Assembly: GCA_963825505.1 (NCBI GenBank)
Contig: CAWGTL010000002.1
Coordinates: 1 to 64,000 of the forward strand
Reading direction: 5' to 3'
Length of the DNA stretch: 64,000 nucleotides
Source of the DNA: JBBQSN01 sp963825505
Lineage (GTDB): Bacteria; Actinomycetota; Actinomycetes; Actinomycetales; CAWJMD01
The position numbers and the translations under genes were made by a program. Under the pieces are notes generated by a model. It worked only from the letters and a program-made list of their open reading frames with translations. It was not told the origin of the DNA and ran no database searches. Positions 26,113 to 35,371 of the stretch are shown here, in pieces. Numbering within the stretch: the stretch's first letter is position 1; each line of letters starts with the position of its first letter.

Positions 26113-26655
26113 ATGGCGCACCTGCCGCTCGGGCAACGCGTCACCCGCTGGATCGCCTCGAGCACGCAGGCCGACCGCGTCGGTGACGCGCAGGTGGCGC
26201 TCTACGGGCCGATCCTGACCTGGGCCGGTCGGTCCAGGGTGCTGCAGACCCCCGTCCTCGGTCACTCCGTCCACCCACCGATGACCGACGTGACGCTCGG
26301 CTGCTGGACGTCCGCCACCCTGCTCGACCTGGTCGGCGGCGAGGCGACGCGACCGGCGGCGCAGACGCTGGTCGCGGCAGGTGTCCTGGCCGGTGCCGCC
26401 ACCGCCGTGACCGGCGCGTCGGACTGGGCGACGATGACCGGCGACGCGCGTCGGGTCGGTGCCGTGCACGCGCTCGCCACGGACGGCGCGATCCTCTGCT
26501 TCGCCGCCTCGTGGGTCGCCCGCCGGCGCGGGCGGCACACCGCGGGGGTGGCCCTCGCGCTCGCCGGCAACGTCGTCGCGGCCGGCGCCGGCTTCCTCGG
26601 CGGCCACCTCGCCCTGGCCCGCGGCACCGCCCGGCGCGGGGCACCGTTGCCGTAG
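26113..26655 (+). CDS. DUF2231 integral membrane protein
   Basis: A 180-residue DUF2231 membrane protein. The signature GHSVHPPMTDVTLGCWTSA lies around residues 50-68, followed by four predicted membrane helices with ASDWATMTGDARRVGAVHAL between the second and third. Members are sometimes linked to heme or electron transfer, but function is not established. ATG 26113 lies 6 bases after TAGCGT. Its TAG stop is part of the TAGCGT in front of the next gene. Confidence 0.82.
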   Translation: MAHLPLGQRVTRWIASSTQADRVGDAQVALYGPILTWAGRSRVLQTPVLGHSVHPPMTDVTLGCWTSATLLDLVGGEATRPAAQTLVAAGVLAGAATAVTGASDWATMTGDARRVGAVHALATDGAILCFAASWVARRRGRHTAGVALALAGNVVAAGAGFLGGHLALARGTARRGAPLP

Positions 26656-26664
26656 CGTCGCGGC

Positions 26665-27690
26665 ATGTCGATCCACGACTTCGAGCGGTACCCGCTGACC
26701 TTCGGGCCGAGCCCCGTCCACCACCTCGACCGGCTCTCCGCCCACCTCGGCGGCGCCCAGGTCTGGGCCAAGCGCGAGGACGTCAGCTCCGGGCTGGCGT
26801 TCGGCGGCAACAAGACGCGCAAGCTGGAGTACATCGTCCCGGACGTCCTCGCGGCCGGCGCCGACACGCTGGTCTCGATCGGCGGCTACCAGTCGAACCA
26901 CACCCGCCAGGTGGCGGCCGTCGGTGCCAAGCTCGGGCTGAAGGTCCGTCTGGTGCAGGAGAAGTGGGTCGACTGGGACGACCCGGTCAACGACAAGGTC
27001 GGCAACGTCCTGCTCTCGCGGATCATGGGCGCCGACGTGCGGCTCGACCCCGCCGGCTTCGACATCGGCCTCCGGCCCTCGTTCCAGTCCGCGATCGACG
27101 AGGTCGAGGCGGCCGGCGGCACGCCGTACCCGATCCCGGCCGGCGCCTCTGAGCACCGGTTGGGCGGGCTCGGCTTCGCCGCCTGGGCGTACGAGGTCGC
27201 CGAGCAGGAGCGCGCACTGGGCGTCTTCTTCGACACGATCGTGGTCTGCACCGTCACCGGCTCGACCCACGCCGGCATGGTCGCCGGCTTCGCGGCCCTC
27301 GAGGACGCGGGCGGACGTCCGCGCCGCGTGCTCGGCATCGACGCGTCGGCCACGCTGGAGAAGACGCGCGACCAGGTCGCGAGGATCGCGCGGCACACCG
27401 CCGACCTCATCGGTCTCGGACGCGACCTGCGCGACGACGAGATCACCGTGCTCGAGGGGTGGGCCGGCGACCTGTACGGCATCCCGGTGGAGTCGACGGT
27501 CGAGGCGATCCGGCTGTCCGGCCGGCTGGAGGGGATGATCATCGACCCCGTCTACGAGGGGAAGTCGATGGCGGGGCTGGTCGACCTGGTGTCGTCCGGT
27601 GAGATCCCTCGCGACTCCACCGTGCTGTACGCGCATCTCGGAGGGCAGCCGGCGCTCAACGCCTACAGCGGGATCTTCGACCCCGCCTGA
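26665..27690 (+). CDS. acdS: 1-aminocyclopropane-1-carboxylate (ACC) deaminase
   Basis: A 341-residue PLP enzyme that opens ACC, the plant ethylene precursor, to 2-oxobutyrate and ammonia. The sequence matches AcdS closely throughout: FERYPLTFGPSP start, PLP lysine Lys50 in FGGNKTRKLEY, Ser77 in YQSNHTRQ, Tyr271, and Tyr297-Glu298 in DPVYEGKSM, with Leu325 in YAHLGGQPALNAY. Glu298 and Leu325 are the residues that separate true ACC deaminase from D-cysteine desulfhydrase, which has Thr at both places. Length is normal (about 338). Start ATG lies 6 bases after TAGCGT. No Lrp-type acdR regulator is next to it. Confidence 0.93.
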   Translation: MSIHDFERYPLTFGPSPVHHLDRLSAHLGGAQVWAKREDVSSGLAFGGNKTRKLEYIVPDVLAAGADTLVSIGGYQSNHTRQVAAVGAKLGLKVRLVQEKWVDWDDPVNDKVGNVLLSRIMGADVRLDPAGFDIGLRPSFQSAIDEVEAAGGTPYPIPAGASEHRLGGLGFAAWAYEVAEQERALGVFFDTIVVCTVTGSTHAGMVAGFAALEDAGGRPRRVLGIDASATLEKTRDQVARIARHTADLIGLGRDLRDDEITVLEGWAGDLYGIPVESTVEAIRLSGRLEGMIIDPVYEGKSMAGLVDLVSSGEIPRDSTVLYAHLGGQPALNAYSGIFDPA

Positions 27691-27696
27691 GCGCGC

Positions 27697-28158
27697 TCAG
27701 CCCGACGTGGGGACGGGCGGCCCGACGAGCAGCGCCGCACCGGTCAGCGCCCCGACGAGCACGACCCCGGCCAGCACGGCGAGCGCGGGACGGCGCAGCG
27801 TCCACGCCTGCAGGCGCTCCGCGGGCCCGGCGGGCCGCTGCCTGCCCGGCGCGAGCCGCCACCCGTCATGCAGGTCAGCAGCAGCCACCACCCGGCGCTC
27901 GAACCAGATCGTCGCGAACGGCAGGACGGCGGCGGCGAGCCCCAGCAGCGTCCGACCGGCGGTCCACCGGCGGTCGACCGCGACGAACACGGTGACGACG
28001 CAGTAGGCGACGAACACCACCCCGTGCACCATCCCGAACACCTGCACGCCGAGCTCGGTGGTGCGCGTGACGTACTTGAGCACCATGCCGGTGAGCAGCA
28101 GCGCCCACGTGACGGCCTCGGCGACGGCGAGCCGGCGGAAGAGCACCAGGGGTGGCAT
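27697..28158 (-). CDS. DUF3817 small membrane protein
   Basis: A 153-residue membrane protein of the DUF3817 type: three helices in the first 85 residues (FRRLAVAEAVTWALLLTGM, VFGMVHGVVFVAYCVVTVF, TLLGLAAAVLPFATIWFERR), then a hydrophilic stretch and a fourth helix near the C-terminus. In actinobacteria such proteins are common and uncharacterised. Convergent with acdS, with 6 bases between stops. Confidence 0.8.
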   Translation of the reverse strand: MPPLVLFRRLAVAEAVTWALLLTGMVLKYVTRTTELGVQVFGMVHGVVFVAYCVVTVFVAVDRRWTAGRTLLGLAAAVLPFATIWFERRVVAAADLHDGWRLAPGRQRPAGPAERLQAWTLRRPALAVLAGVVLVGALTGAALLVGPPVPTSG

Positions 28159-28272
28159 GACCCCATCGTCGCAAACGCCCTCTTCGTGGTGGCGTCGACG
28201 TCCACCGGCTCACGCCGTGGTGTGGGCGCACACGCCGTTGCCCCTGCGGGCCTCAGGTGGTGGGGTCACGCC

Positions 28273-29328
28273 ATGACCACCGAGCTGCCCGCCGGCGTCC
28301 GCTCCCGCGACGTCGAGACCGCCCGCCTGACCACCCACGTGCTCGAGGTGGACGGGCGCGAGAGCGGCGAGCCCGTCCTGCTGGTGCACGGCAACGTCTC
28401 CAGCTCGCTGTTCTTCGTCGACCTGCTCACCGCGCTGCCCGAGCGGTACCGCCCGGTCGCACCGGACCTGCGCGGTTACGGCGGCACCCAGGTGCTCCCC
28501 GTCGACGCCTCGCGCGGGGTGGGCGACTGGGCCGACGACGTGCTGGCGCTCGCCGACGCCCTCGGGTTCGAGACGTTCCACCTGCTCGGCTGGAGCATGG
28601 GCGGCGGGGTCGCGATGCAGGTGCTGCTCGACGCGCCGCACCGGGTGCGCACCCTGACCCTGCAGGCGCCGGTGTCGCCGTACGGGTTCGGCGGCACCGC
28701 AGGGACCGACGGCCGGTTGACGAGCCCCGACGGCGCCGGCTCGGGCGGCGGCTGCGCCAACCCGGACTTCGTCCGGATGCTCGCCGAGGGCGAGACCGGC
28801 ACCGACGACCCCGGGTCGCCGCGCAACGTCCTGCGCTCGTTCTACGTGGCCGGCGGGCGGGTGCTCGACCGCGAGGACCTCTACGTGGGGTCGATGCTCA
28901 CCACCGTGACCGGCGAGGACAGCTACCCGGGGGACCTGGTGCCGTCCGAGACCTGGCCGATGGTGGGGCCGGGCAAGCGCGGCGTGCTCAACACGATGGC
29001 TCCCACCCACTTCCGCCTGGACGGCGTCGTCGACGTGGAGCCGAAGCCGCCCGTCCTGTGGGTGCGTGGCGACGCGGACGCGATCGTCTCGGACGCCTCG
29101 ATGTTCGACCTGGCGACGCTCGGTCGGCTCGGGGCGGTGCCCGGCTGGCCGGGCGACGAGACCTGCCCGCCGCAGCCGATGATCGCCCAGACCGCGGCGG
29201 TGCTGGACGAGTACGAGCGGCGCGGCGGGGCGGTGACGCGGCTGGTGCTGCCCGGCGTGGGCCACAGCCCGCACCTGGAGGCGCCGCAGGAGGTGACCGC
29301 GGCGCTGGTGGCCCACCTGGGCGGCTAG
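28273..29328 (+). CDS. Alpha/beta hydrolase
   Basis: A 351-residue alpha/beta hydrolase. The oxyanion segment is LLVHGNVSSS, the nucleophile elbow is GWSMGGG (serine near residue 113), the acid is likely Asp in VRGDADAIV, and the histidine is in GVGHSPHLEAP near the C-terminus. The open frame begins further upstream but homology and codon pattern begin at ATG 28273. Longer than typical (about 280) because of a cap insertion between residues 140 and 250. Substrate unknown. Convergent with the cupin gene, 7 bases apart. Confidence 0.85.
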   Translation: MTTELPAGVRSRDVETARLTTHVLEVDGRESGEPVLLVHGNVSSSLFFVDLLTALPERYRPVAPDLRGYGGTQVLPVDASRGVGDWADDVLALADALGFETFHLLGWSMGGGVAMQVLLDAPHRVRTLTLQAPVSPYGFGGTAGTDGRLTSPDGAGSGGGCANPDFVRMLAEGETGTDDPGSPRNVLRSFYVAGGRVLDREDLYVGSMLTTVTGEDSYPGDLVPSETWPMVGPGKRGVLNTMAPTHFRLDGVVDVEPKPPVLWVRGDADAIVSDASMFDLATLGRLGAVPGWPGDETCPPQPMIAQTAAVLDEYERRGGAVTRLVLPGVGHSPHLEAPQEVTAALVAHLGG

Positions 29329-29335
29329 CGCGTGC

Positions 29336-29857
29336 CTAGACCCAGAAGGTGTCGTGGCGCAGGTAGAACTCGCGGAAGTCGTCCTCGGTCATCGCCTCGC
29401 GGCGGGCGGCGTCGGCGAGGGTCTCGAAGTAGTCCTCGCGCGGGGCGCCGGGGGTGAACAGGATGAGCATCGAGGCGTCCTCGCCCGACTCGTTCCGGAA
29501 CCCGTGGATCCCGCCCTCCGGCACGAACAGGAAGTCGCCGGCCGAGGTGTCCTTCCACCCGTGGCCGTCGTGCACCCGGATCGCGCCGGACAGCACGTAG
29601 AACGACTCGGTGATGCCGCGGTGGAAGTGCGGGCCGGGTCCGCTGGGGACCGGTCCCATGTCCCAGCGGTAGAGCCCGAAGTGGCCGCGGGTCTCCTGGC
29701 CGGTGGCCAGGTAGGCGGCGCCGCCGCCGTTGCTGTGCTCGAGCACCCGCGGCGCGTCGTGCCGCTTGATCCAGGCCGAGGTCTCACCGGTGTCGCCGGT
29801 GTACCGCGCGTCGGGGTAGCGGTCGGCGTACGGCGCGACCTGCTCGGAGAACGACAT
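29336..29857 (-). CDS. Cupin domain protein
   Basis: A 173-residue single-cupin protein. The metal motif is PHFHRGITESFYVLSG, and the second cupin motif is AGDFLFVPEGGIHGFRN, giving two or three histidines and a glutamate for metal. The ATG at 29857 overlaps the stop of the small membrane protein gene by one base (TGATG), placing it at the end of the recCBD transcript. Likely a dioxygenase-like or isomerase fold of unknown substrate. Confidence 0.82.
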   Translation of the reverse strand: MSFSEQVAPYADRYPDARYTGDTGETSAWIKRHDAPRVLEHSNGGGAAYLATGQETRGHFGLYRWDMGPVPSGPGPHFHRGITESFYVLSGAIRVHDGHGWKDTSAGDFLFVPEGGIHGFRNESGEDASMLILFTPGAPREDYFETLADAARREAMTEDDFREFYLRHDTFWV

Positions 29858-30066
29858 CAGCGCGGCTCGCCGGGCCGGCGGGGGGAGCGCCGCATCCCCA
29901 GCCAGGCGATCAGGGCGCCGATCAGCATCGTGACGATGCCCAGCACCACCCACAGGCTCTCGCCCACCATCGGGCTCGACCCGGTGAGCACGCCGGCACC
30001 CTGGAGGATCCAGACCAGGCCCATGACGAGGACGAGCGCACCCGCGACGATCCCGGTGACCTTCAT
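29857..30066 (-). CDS. Small two-helix membrane protein
   Basis: A 69-residue protein with two hydrophobic helices (GIVAGALVLVMGLVWILQG and LWVVLGIVTMLIGALIAWLG) joined by a short loop, and a basic tail RRSPRRPGEPR. It starts at ATG 30066 overlapping the recD stop by ATGA and ends overlapping the cupin start. No family name can be given with confidence. Its place after recD is probably operon convenience rather than a repair function. Confidence 0.7.
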   Translation of the reverse strand: MKVTGIVAGALVLVMGLVWILQGAGVLTGSSPMVGESLWVVLGIVTMLIGALIAWLGMRRSPRRPGEPR

Positions 30067-31931
30067 GGCGTCACCGTAACCGCGAGCCGGCGCCCGAGGC
30101 CGGTGGCGCGCAGCGCGCGGCGGTTCACGCAGGCCCGGACCGCCTGCTCCGACCCCACCACGAGCACGTCGCTGCGGGCCCGGGTGACGGCCGTGTAGAG
30201 GGTCTCGCGGGTGGCGAGCGGCGAGTCGGCCTGCGGCAGGACGAGGGTCAGCGCATCGAACTCCGACCCCTGGCTCTTGTGGACGGTGGTGGCGTACATC
30301 GTGCTCACCCCGGCGATGCGGGTGAGCGCGATCCGCGGCGACAGCGCCGCACCGCGTCCGACGACGACCTCGAGCCGTTGCGGGCCCGCCAGCACCACGC
30401 CGGTGTCGCCGTTCCAGACCTTGTTCTCGTAGTCGTTCACGGTGAGCATCACCGGCATCCCGGCGTAGCGGCCGTCGAACCGGGCGCCGGCCTCCGGGTC
30501 GTCGTCGACCACCCAGCGCTGCACCACCCCGTTCCAGTGCGTGACGCCCCGCGGGCCCCGGCTGTGCGCGCACAGCAGCCGGTGCCGGTCGAGCGCGGAC
30601 ACGGCCGTGGCGGCGTCGCCGGCGCGGGCGGCCGGGCCCATCACCCGGGTGACCTCGAGGCACCGGTGCCGCACGTCGTCGAGGACGTCCGCGGGCAGCA
30701 GCACGGCGTCGTCGTCGACCTCGTGCCAGCGGATCGCGCCGCCGCCGCGCAGGACCGCGAGCACGGCCTCCTCGTCGCCGCGCCGGATGCCGGCCGCGAG
30801 CTCGGCGAGCTCGGGCCGGTCGGGGTCGATCCGGTGGTTGTGCTCCAGCCGCGTGACGCCGGCCCCGACCGCCGACGCGCCGGGGAGCGAGTCGAGGTCG
30901 CTGAGCACCGCCCCCGCCTCGACCGACGCGAGCTGGTCGGGGTCGCCCACCAGCAGCAGCCGCGCGTGCGGACGCAGGGCGTCGAGCACCCGCTGGAACA
31001 TCGACAGCGACACCATCGACATCTCGTCGAGCACCACGACGTCGTACGGCAGCGGGTTGCCGGCGTGGTGCCGCGAGCGGTTGCTCGTGATCGACGCGCC
31101 GATCAGCTTGTGCAGCGTGAACGCCGGGACGGCCGCCAGGAAGGCGCGCTCGTCGTCGGTGAACGGGGCCGTGGCGTCGGCCGCCGACGCCGCGAGGGAC
31201 TCCTCGATCCGGTTGCGGGCCTTGGCGCTCGGGGCCGCGACGGCCACCCGCGGCTCGGCCGGCGAGAGCTCGCGCAGCGCGCACAGCACCCTGGCCACGG
31301 TGGTGGTCTTGCCGGTGCCCGGCCCGCCGCCGAGCACCCCCACCCCGTGGGCGAGCACCGTCGCCGCCGCCTCGCGCTGGTCGGCGTCCGGGTCGGGCGC
31401 ACCGGGCGCGGGCGCCGGCCACAGGCGGGCGAGCTCGCGCTCGACCAGATCGCCCTCCAGGCCCACGACCGTGGACGTGCGGCGGGTGAGATCGGCCGCG
31501 ACCAGCTGCTCCATCCGCCAGTAGCGCTCGAGCCAGACGTCGTCGTCCCACATCACCAGCGGGCGGACGGGCCCGTCCTGGTCGCCGCCGTCGCGGTGCA
31601 CGCGGACGAGGACGCTGCCGCGCACGACCTCGACCCACGCGTCGGCGTCGGGCCAGGGCAGGTCGACCTCCACCACTGCCTCGGGGTCGGACCGGTCGAC
31701 CACGACCGTCTCGGCGGCCTCGCGCAGCCGCAGCGTCACCGAACCCATCCGCACCCCGCGGACGGCGAGCGCGACGGCGAGCAGCACCTGCTCGTCGGCC
31801 TCGCCGCACAGCGCACCGATCCGCTGGGCCACGTGCACGTCGGCGGCGTGCAGCACCCCGGCGGCGCTGAAGGTGCCGAGCAGGCCGGTGGCGCGCAGCG
31901 CGATACCGGGAGACACGTCGACCACGGTCAC
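30063..31931 (-). CDS. recD: Exodeoxyribonuclease V alpha subunit RecD
   Basis: A 622-residue RecD, the 5'-3' superfamily 1B helicase of RecBCD. Walker A is GGGPGTGKTT at 201-210, motif II is VVVLDEMSMVSLSM, motif III LLLVGDPDQLASVEAG, and the C-terminal motif VHKSQGSEFD with AVTRARSDVLVVG matches motifs V and VI. The GTG start at 31931 overlaps the recB stop by 4 bases; sequence further upstream in frame is recB shadow. Third gene of recC-recB-recD, the usual actinobacterial order. Confidence 0.95.
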   Translation of the reverse strand: MTVVDVSPGIALRATGLLGTFSAAGVLHAADVHVAQRIGALCGEADEQVLLAVALAVRGVRMGSVTLRLREAAETVVVDRSDPEAVVEVDLPWPDADAWVEVVRGSVLVRVHRDGGDQDGPVRPLVMWDDDVWLERYWRMEQLVAADLTRRTSTVVGLEGDLVERELARLWPAPAPGAPDPDADQREAAATVLAHGVGVLGGGPGTGKTTTVARVLCALRELSPAEPRVAVAAPSAKARNRIEESLAASAADATAPFTDDERAFLAAVPAFTLHKLIGASITSNRSRHHAGNPLPYDVVVLDEMSMVSLSMFQRVLDALRPHARLLLVGDPDQLASVEAGAVLSDLDSLPGASAVGAGVTRLEHNHRIDPDRPELAELAAGIRRGDEEAVLAVLRGGGAIRWHEVDDDAVLLPADVLDDVRHRCLEVTRVMGPAARAGDAATAVSALDRHRLLCAHSRGPRGVTHWNGVVQRWVVDDDPEAGARFDGRYAGMPVMLTVNDYENKVWNGDTGVVLAGPQRLEVVVGRGAALSPRIALTRIAGVSTMYATTVHKSQGSEFDALTLVLPQADSPLATRETLYTAVTRARSDVLVVGSEQAVRACVNRRALRATGLGRRLAVTVTP

Positions 31932-34900
31932 CGCGCACCTCCGGCGAGCAGGTCGCTCAGCGCCAGCACGAGGGGAGCGGGCGGGTGCCAGGTCCACACG
32001 CCCGGGACGAAACCGTCGGGCCGCGGCGCGACGGACGGGCCGAGCATCCCGCGCAGGAACAGGTACGCGACGCCGCCGAGGTGGGTCTGCGGGTCGTACC
32101 CGGGCTGCCGCCAGCGCAGGAAGCGGTGCAGCGCGACGGTGTAGAGCATCGCCTGCAGCGGGTAGTGCGCCTGCCGGACGGCGTCGTCCAGCGCGCTGCG
32201 GCGGTAGTGCCAGGCCGTGAGGGGCTCGTCCGGCGGCCCGAGGCGGTTCGTCTTGTGGTCGACGACGACGTACCGGGGGGCGTCGAGTCCGCCCACCCGC
32301 ACGACGAGGTCGAGCGAGCCGGTGAGGTAGCCGCGCAGCGGCTGGTCGCGCAGCATCGGGTCGTCGAGCAGGTCTGCGTACGGCAGCACCGGGTCACCGA
32401 CCGGCAGGTGGGTGCGCAGCAGCCCGACGACGTCGCCGAGGACGGGAACCCTTCTGGTGGTGGGCAGGTCGCCCCCGGAGAGCGGGAGCTCGAACTCGAG
32501 CTCGGTGAGCTGGTCGGCCGGCGCGAGGTCGGCCAGGGCGAGCCCGTCCGACACCGGCCCCCACGGGGTCGTGACGCTCGGCAGCAGCGCGGCCGCCAGG
32601 TCGTCGGCGGCGACCGACGACCGCTGCCACCGCAGCACCTCGTGCGCCGCGCGCGCGAGCGCACCGAGCGGGTCGGTGGGGTCGAACGACACCCGCTCGA
32701 GCACGCCGTGCACGAGGGTTCCGAAGGCGGCCCCGCCCTCGAGATCGGCCATGGGCGAGGGGATCTCGAGCAGGCCGGCGTCCGCGTCGTCGACGTCGGC
32801 GGTGGACGGCTCCGCGACCGGCTGGTCGGCGAGCTCGTCGGCGCCGGTGGACTCGTCCTCCACCACGTGCACGTCGTGCTCGCTGCTCACCCGGCCGACG
32901 AGCTCGTGCGCGTCGCGGGTGAGGCCGCTGTAGGAGGTGCGGCGCCAGGAGTCGTCGAGCGTCCGGCCCAGCTGGCGCGCCGCGAGCGCTCCCTTCACCG
33001 CCCCGGAGGACCCGGCGGCCGGCGAGGTGGCGGCGTCCGGCTCGACCAGCTCGACCGCGAGGCCGGGACCCGCCAGCGCGCCGAACCGCTCCCGCACGGG
33101 GTCGTCGTCGTGCGGCACCGACACGTCGAGAGGTTGCGGCACGGCGGGGTCGTCGGCGACCAGGATCCGGTGCAGGGGCGAGGACCGGGTGTTCCAGGTG
33201 GGCGCCCACCACAGCACGAGCCGCGAGATCGCCCGCGTGGCAGCGACGTACAGCAGCCGCAGGTCCTCGCCGGCCTCGTCGGCGCGCTCGGCGGTCTGGG
33301 ACTCGTCGAACCCCGGCGACCCCGGTCCGCCGACGTGCACGGTGCGCCGGCCCGCCGGGTCGTGGGCGCGCGGGAAGGCCGACCGCTGGCTCGCGCCGAT
33401 GAGGTCCCACCCGAACGGGACGAGCACCACCGGGAACTCCAGGCCCTTGCTGGTGTGCACCGTGGCGATCTGCACGGCGGCGGCGTCGGTGTCGAGCCGG
33501 CGGGCGCGGTCCTGGTCGTGGTCGGACCGCGCGCGCTCCACCTCCTCGCGCAGCCAGCCGAGCAGCCCGGTCAGCGTCAGCTGCTCGCGCAGCGCGTGGT
33601 GGTGCATCACCTCCACGACGTGCCGCAGGTCGGTGAGCACCCGTTCGCCGTCGGTGCGCGCCAGCACCCGCGCGGCGAGGTCGGTGTCGGTGCCGACGCG
33701 CTCGAACAGGGCCGCCACGCCACGGTCGGCGAGCACCTCGGCCCACTCCCGCAGCCGCGCCGAGAGGTCGTCGTCCCCGGCGTCGCCGGCGACATCGAGA
33801 TCGACGGCCTCGCGCCCCATCAGCACGGTGAGCGCGGCGCGCCGCGCCATCGCCGCCCGGTGGGGCTGGTCGAGCCCCTGCAGCAGCGTGACCCAGTCGG
33901 CCGCCGCCTCCGAACCGAAGACGCTGGTGGTGCCGGTGAACACGCTCGCCACCCCGACGGCGCGCAGGGCGTCGCGCACGAGCTCGGCGGTGACCCGGGT
34001 GGGCACCAGCACGGCGACGTCGCGCGCCTCGAGCGGGCGCGGCTCACCGCCGCGCGGGGTGTGGGTGAGGCCGGCCGACAGGGTGCGCACCACCTCGGCC
34101 GCGACGTCGGCCGCGACCAGCGAGCGGGCCAGCGGCGTGGCGAGCAGGCCGCTCTTGTTCGTCGGGTGGCCCTCGCGCCCGAGGAGCCGCAACCGCACGG
34201 GCGCCTCGGGCGCCGGCTGCACGGCGGCCGTGGCGTGGCCCGCCTCGACCTCCCGCACCACGATCGCGTCGTCGCCCAGGGCCGCCCCACGGAAGACCCG
34301 CTGGAGGCCCTGCAGCACCGCGGGGTCGCTGCGGAAGTTGCGGTCGAGCGTGCGCCGCTGGTCGGCGGCCGCCGCGGCGGCGAGGTAGGCGTGCACGTCG
34401 GCGCCGCGGAAGGCGTAGATGGCCTGCTTCGGGTCGCCGATGAGCACCAGCGGGCGGTGGCCGTGGAAAGCGAGCCGCAGCACCTCCCACTGCACCGGGT
34501 CGGTGTCCTGGAACTCGTCGACCAGCACCACCTCGAACCGCGAGCGCAGCCGGTCCTGCGCGACCGGGCCGAGCACCGGGTCGGCGAGGGCGTCGCGCAC
34601 CCGCACGAGCAGGTCGTCGAAGCCGAGGACCCGCGCCGCCCGCGTGCGACGGGAGACCTCGGCCCGGACGGCGTCGGCGTAGCGCCGGCGCAGGGCGGCC
34701 TCGGTGCCGGGCTCGACCTCGGACAGGTCGGGGAGCAGGACGGCCTGCCGGTCCGACGTCGCCACCTCGGCCAGCTGGCGCGCCAGGCCGAGGGTGAGGG
34801 CGGGTTCGCCCTCGGGCACCGACGTGATGTGGCGCAGGTAGAGGTCGGCGACGACGTCGTCGACCACGTCGTCGACGCTCTCGACCAGCTGCACGTGGGG

Positions 34901-35371
34901 ATCGGTGTCGGCCGCGACCCCCAGGGTGGTGAGCACCTGCTGGCAGAACTCGTGCACGGTCGCGACCGTCGCCGCGTCGAAGTCCGCGAGCGCCGCGGCC
35001 AGGCGCTCGCGCCGGGCACCCACCTCCTCGTCCGGGCCCGCGCCGAGGTGCCGCACGACCGGGTCGTCGTGGTCGGCCGTGGCGCCGGGGTCGGCGAGCG
35101 CGTCACGCACGGCGACCAGGCGCTCGCGGACGCGGCTGCGCAGCTCGCTCGTGGCGGCCACGCCGAAGGTGACGGCCAGCACCTGGTCGATCCGCGCCCG
35201 ACCCTCCGCCACGTAGCGGGTGACGAGGCCGGCGATCGTGTACGTCTTGCCGGTGCCGGCGCTGGCCTCCAGCACCGTCGTGCCGGACGGGAGCTCCTCG
35301 GTGAGGTCGATCGGCTCGTACGAGGCGGCCTCGAGCGTGGCGGCGCCGACCACGCGCAGGTGCCGGTTCAC
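31928..35371 (-). CDS. recB: Exodeoxyribonuclease V beta subunit RecB
   Basis: A 1147-residue RecB with a UvrD-type 3'-5' helicase and a C-terminal nuclease. Walker A is ASAGTGKTYT at about 36-45, motif II includes VVLVDEFQDTDPVQW, and motif III LVLIGDPKQAIYAFRGAD. The nuclease motif is in YVVVDHKTNRL at about residue 1050, with the upstream GSLDLVVR aspartate. The GTG at 35371 overlaps the recC stop by GTGA. RecBCD resects double-strand breaks for homologous recombination and competes with the end-joining proteins encoded at 10-13 kb. Confidence 0.96.
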   Translation of the reverse strand: MNRHLRVVGAATLEAASYEPIDLTEELPSGTTVLEASAGTGKTYTIAGLVTRYVAEGRARIDQVLAVTFGVAATSELRSRVRERLVAVRDALADPGATADHDDPVVRHLGAGPDEEVGARRERLAAALADFDAATVATVHEFCQQVLTTLGVAADTDPHVQLVESVDDVVDDVVADLYLRHITSVPEGEPALTLGLARQLAEVATSDRQAVLLPDLSEVEPGTEAALRRRYADAVRAEVSRRTRAARVLGFDDLLVRVRDALADPVLGPVAQDRLRSRFEVVLVDEFQDTDPVQWEVLRLAFHGHRPLVLIGDPKQAIYAFRGADVHAYLAAAAAADQRRTLDRNFRSDPAVLQGLQRVFRGAALGDDAIVVREVEAGHATAAVQPAPEAPVRLRLLGREGHPTNKSGLLATPLARSLVAADVAAEVVRTLSAGLTHTPRGGEPRPLEARDVAVLVPTRVTAELVRDALRAVGVASVFTGTTSVFGSEAAADWVTLLQGLDQPHRAAMARRAALTVLMGREAVDLDVAGDAGDDDLSARLREWAEVLADRGVAALFERVGTDTDLAARVLARTDGERVLTDLRHVVEVMHHHALREQLTLTGLLGWLREEVERARSDHDQDRARRLDTDAAAVQIATVHTSKGLEFPVVLVPFGWDLIGASQRSAFPRAHDPAGRRTVHVGGPGSPGFDESQTAERADEAGEDLRLLYVAATRAISRLVLWWAPTWNTRSSPLHRILVADDPAVPQPLDVSVPHDDDPVRERFGALAGPGLAVELVEPDAATSPAAGSSGAVKGALAARQLGRTLDDSWRRTSYSGLTRDAHELVGRVSSEHDVHVVEDESTGADELADQPVAEPSTADVDDADAGLLEIPSPMADLEGGAAFGTLVHGVLERVSFDPTDPLGALARAAHEVLRWQRSSVAADDLAAALLPSVTTPWGPVSDGLALADLAPADQLTELEFELPLSGGDLPTTRRVPVLGDVVGLLRTHLPVGDPVLPYADLLDDPMLRDQPLRGYLTGSLDLVVRVGGLDAPRYVVVDHKTNRLGPPDEPLTAWHYRRSALDDAVRQAHYPLQAMLYTVALHRFLRWRQPGYDPQTHLGGVAYLFLRGMLGPSVAPRPDGFVPGVWTWHPPAPLVLALSDLLAGGAR

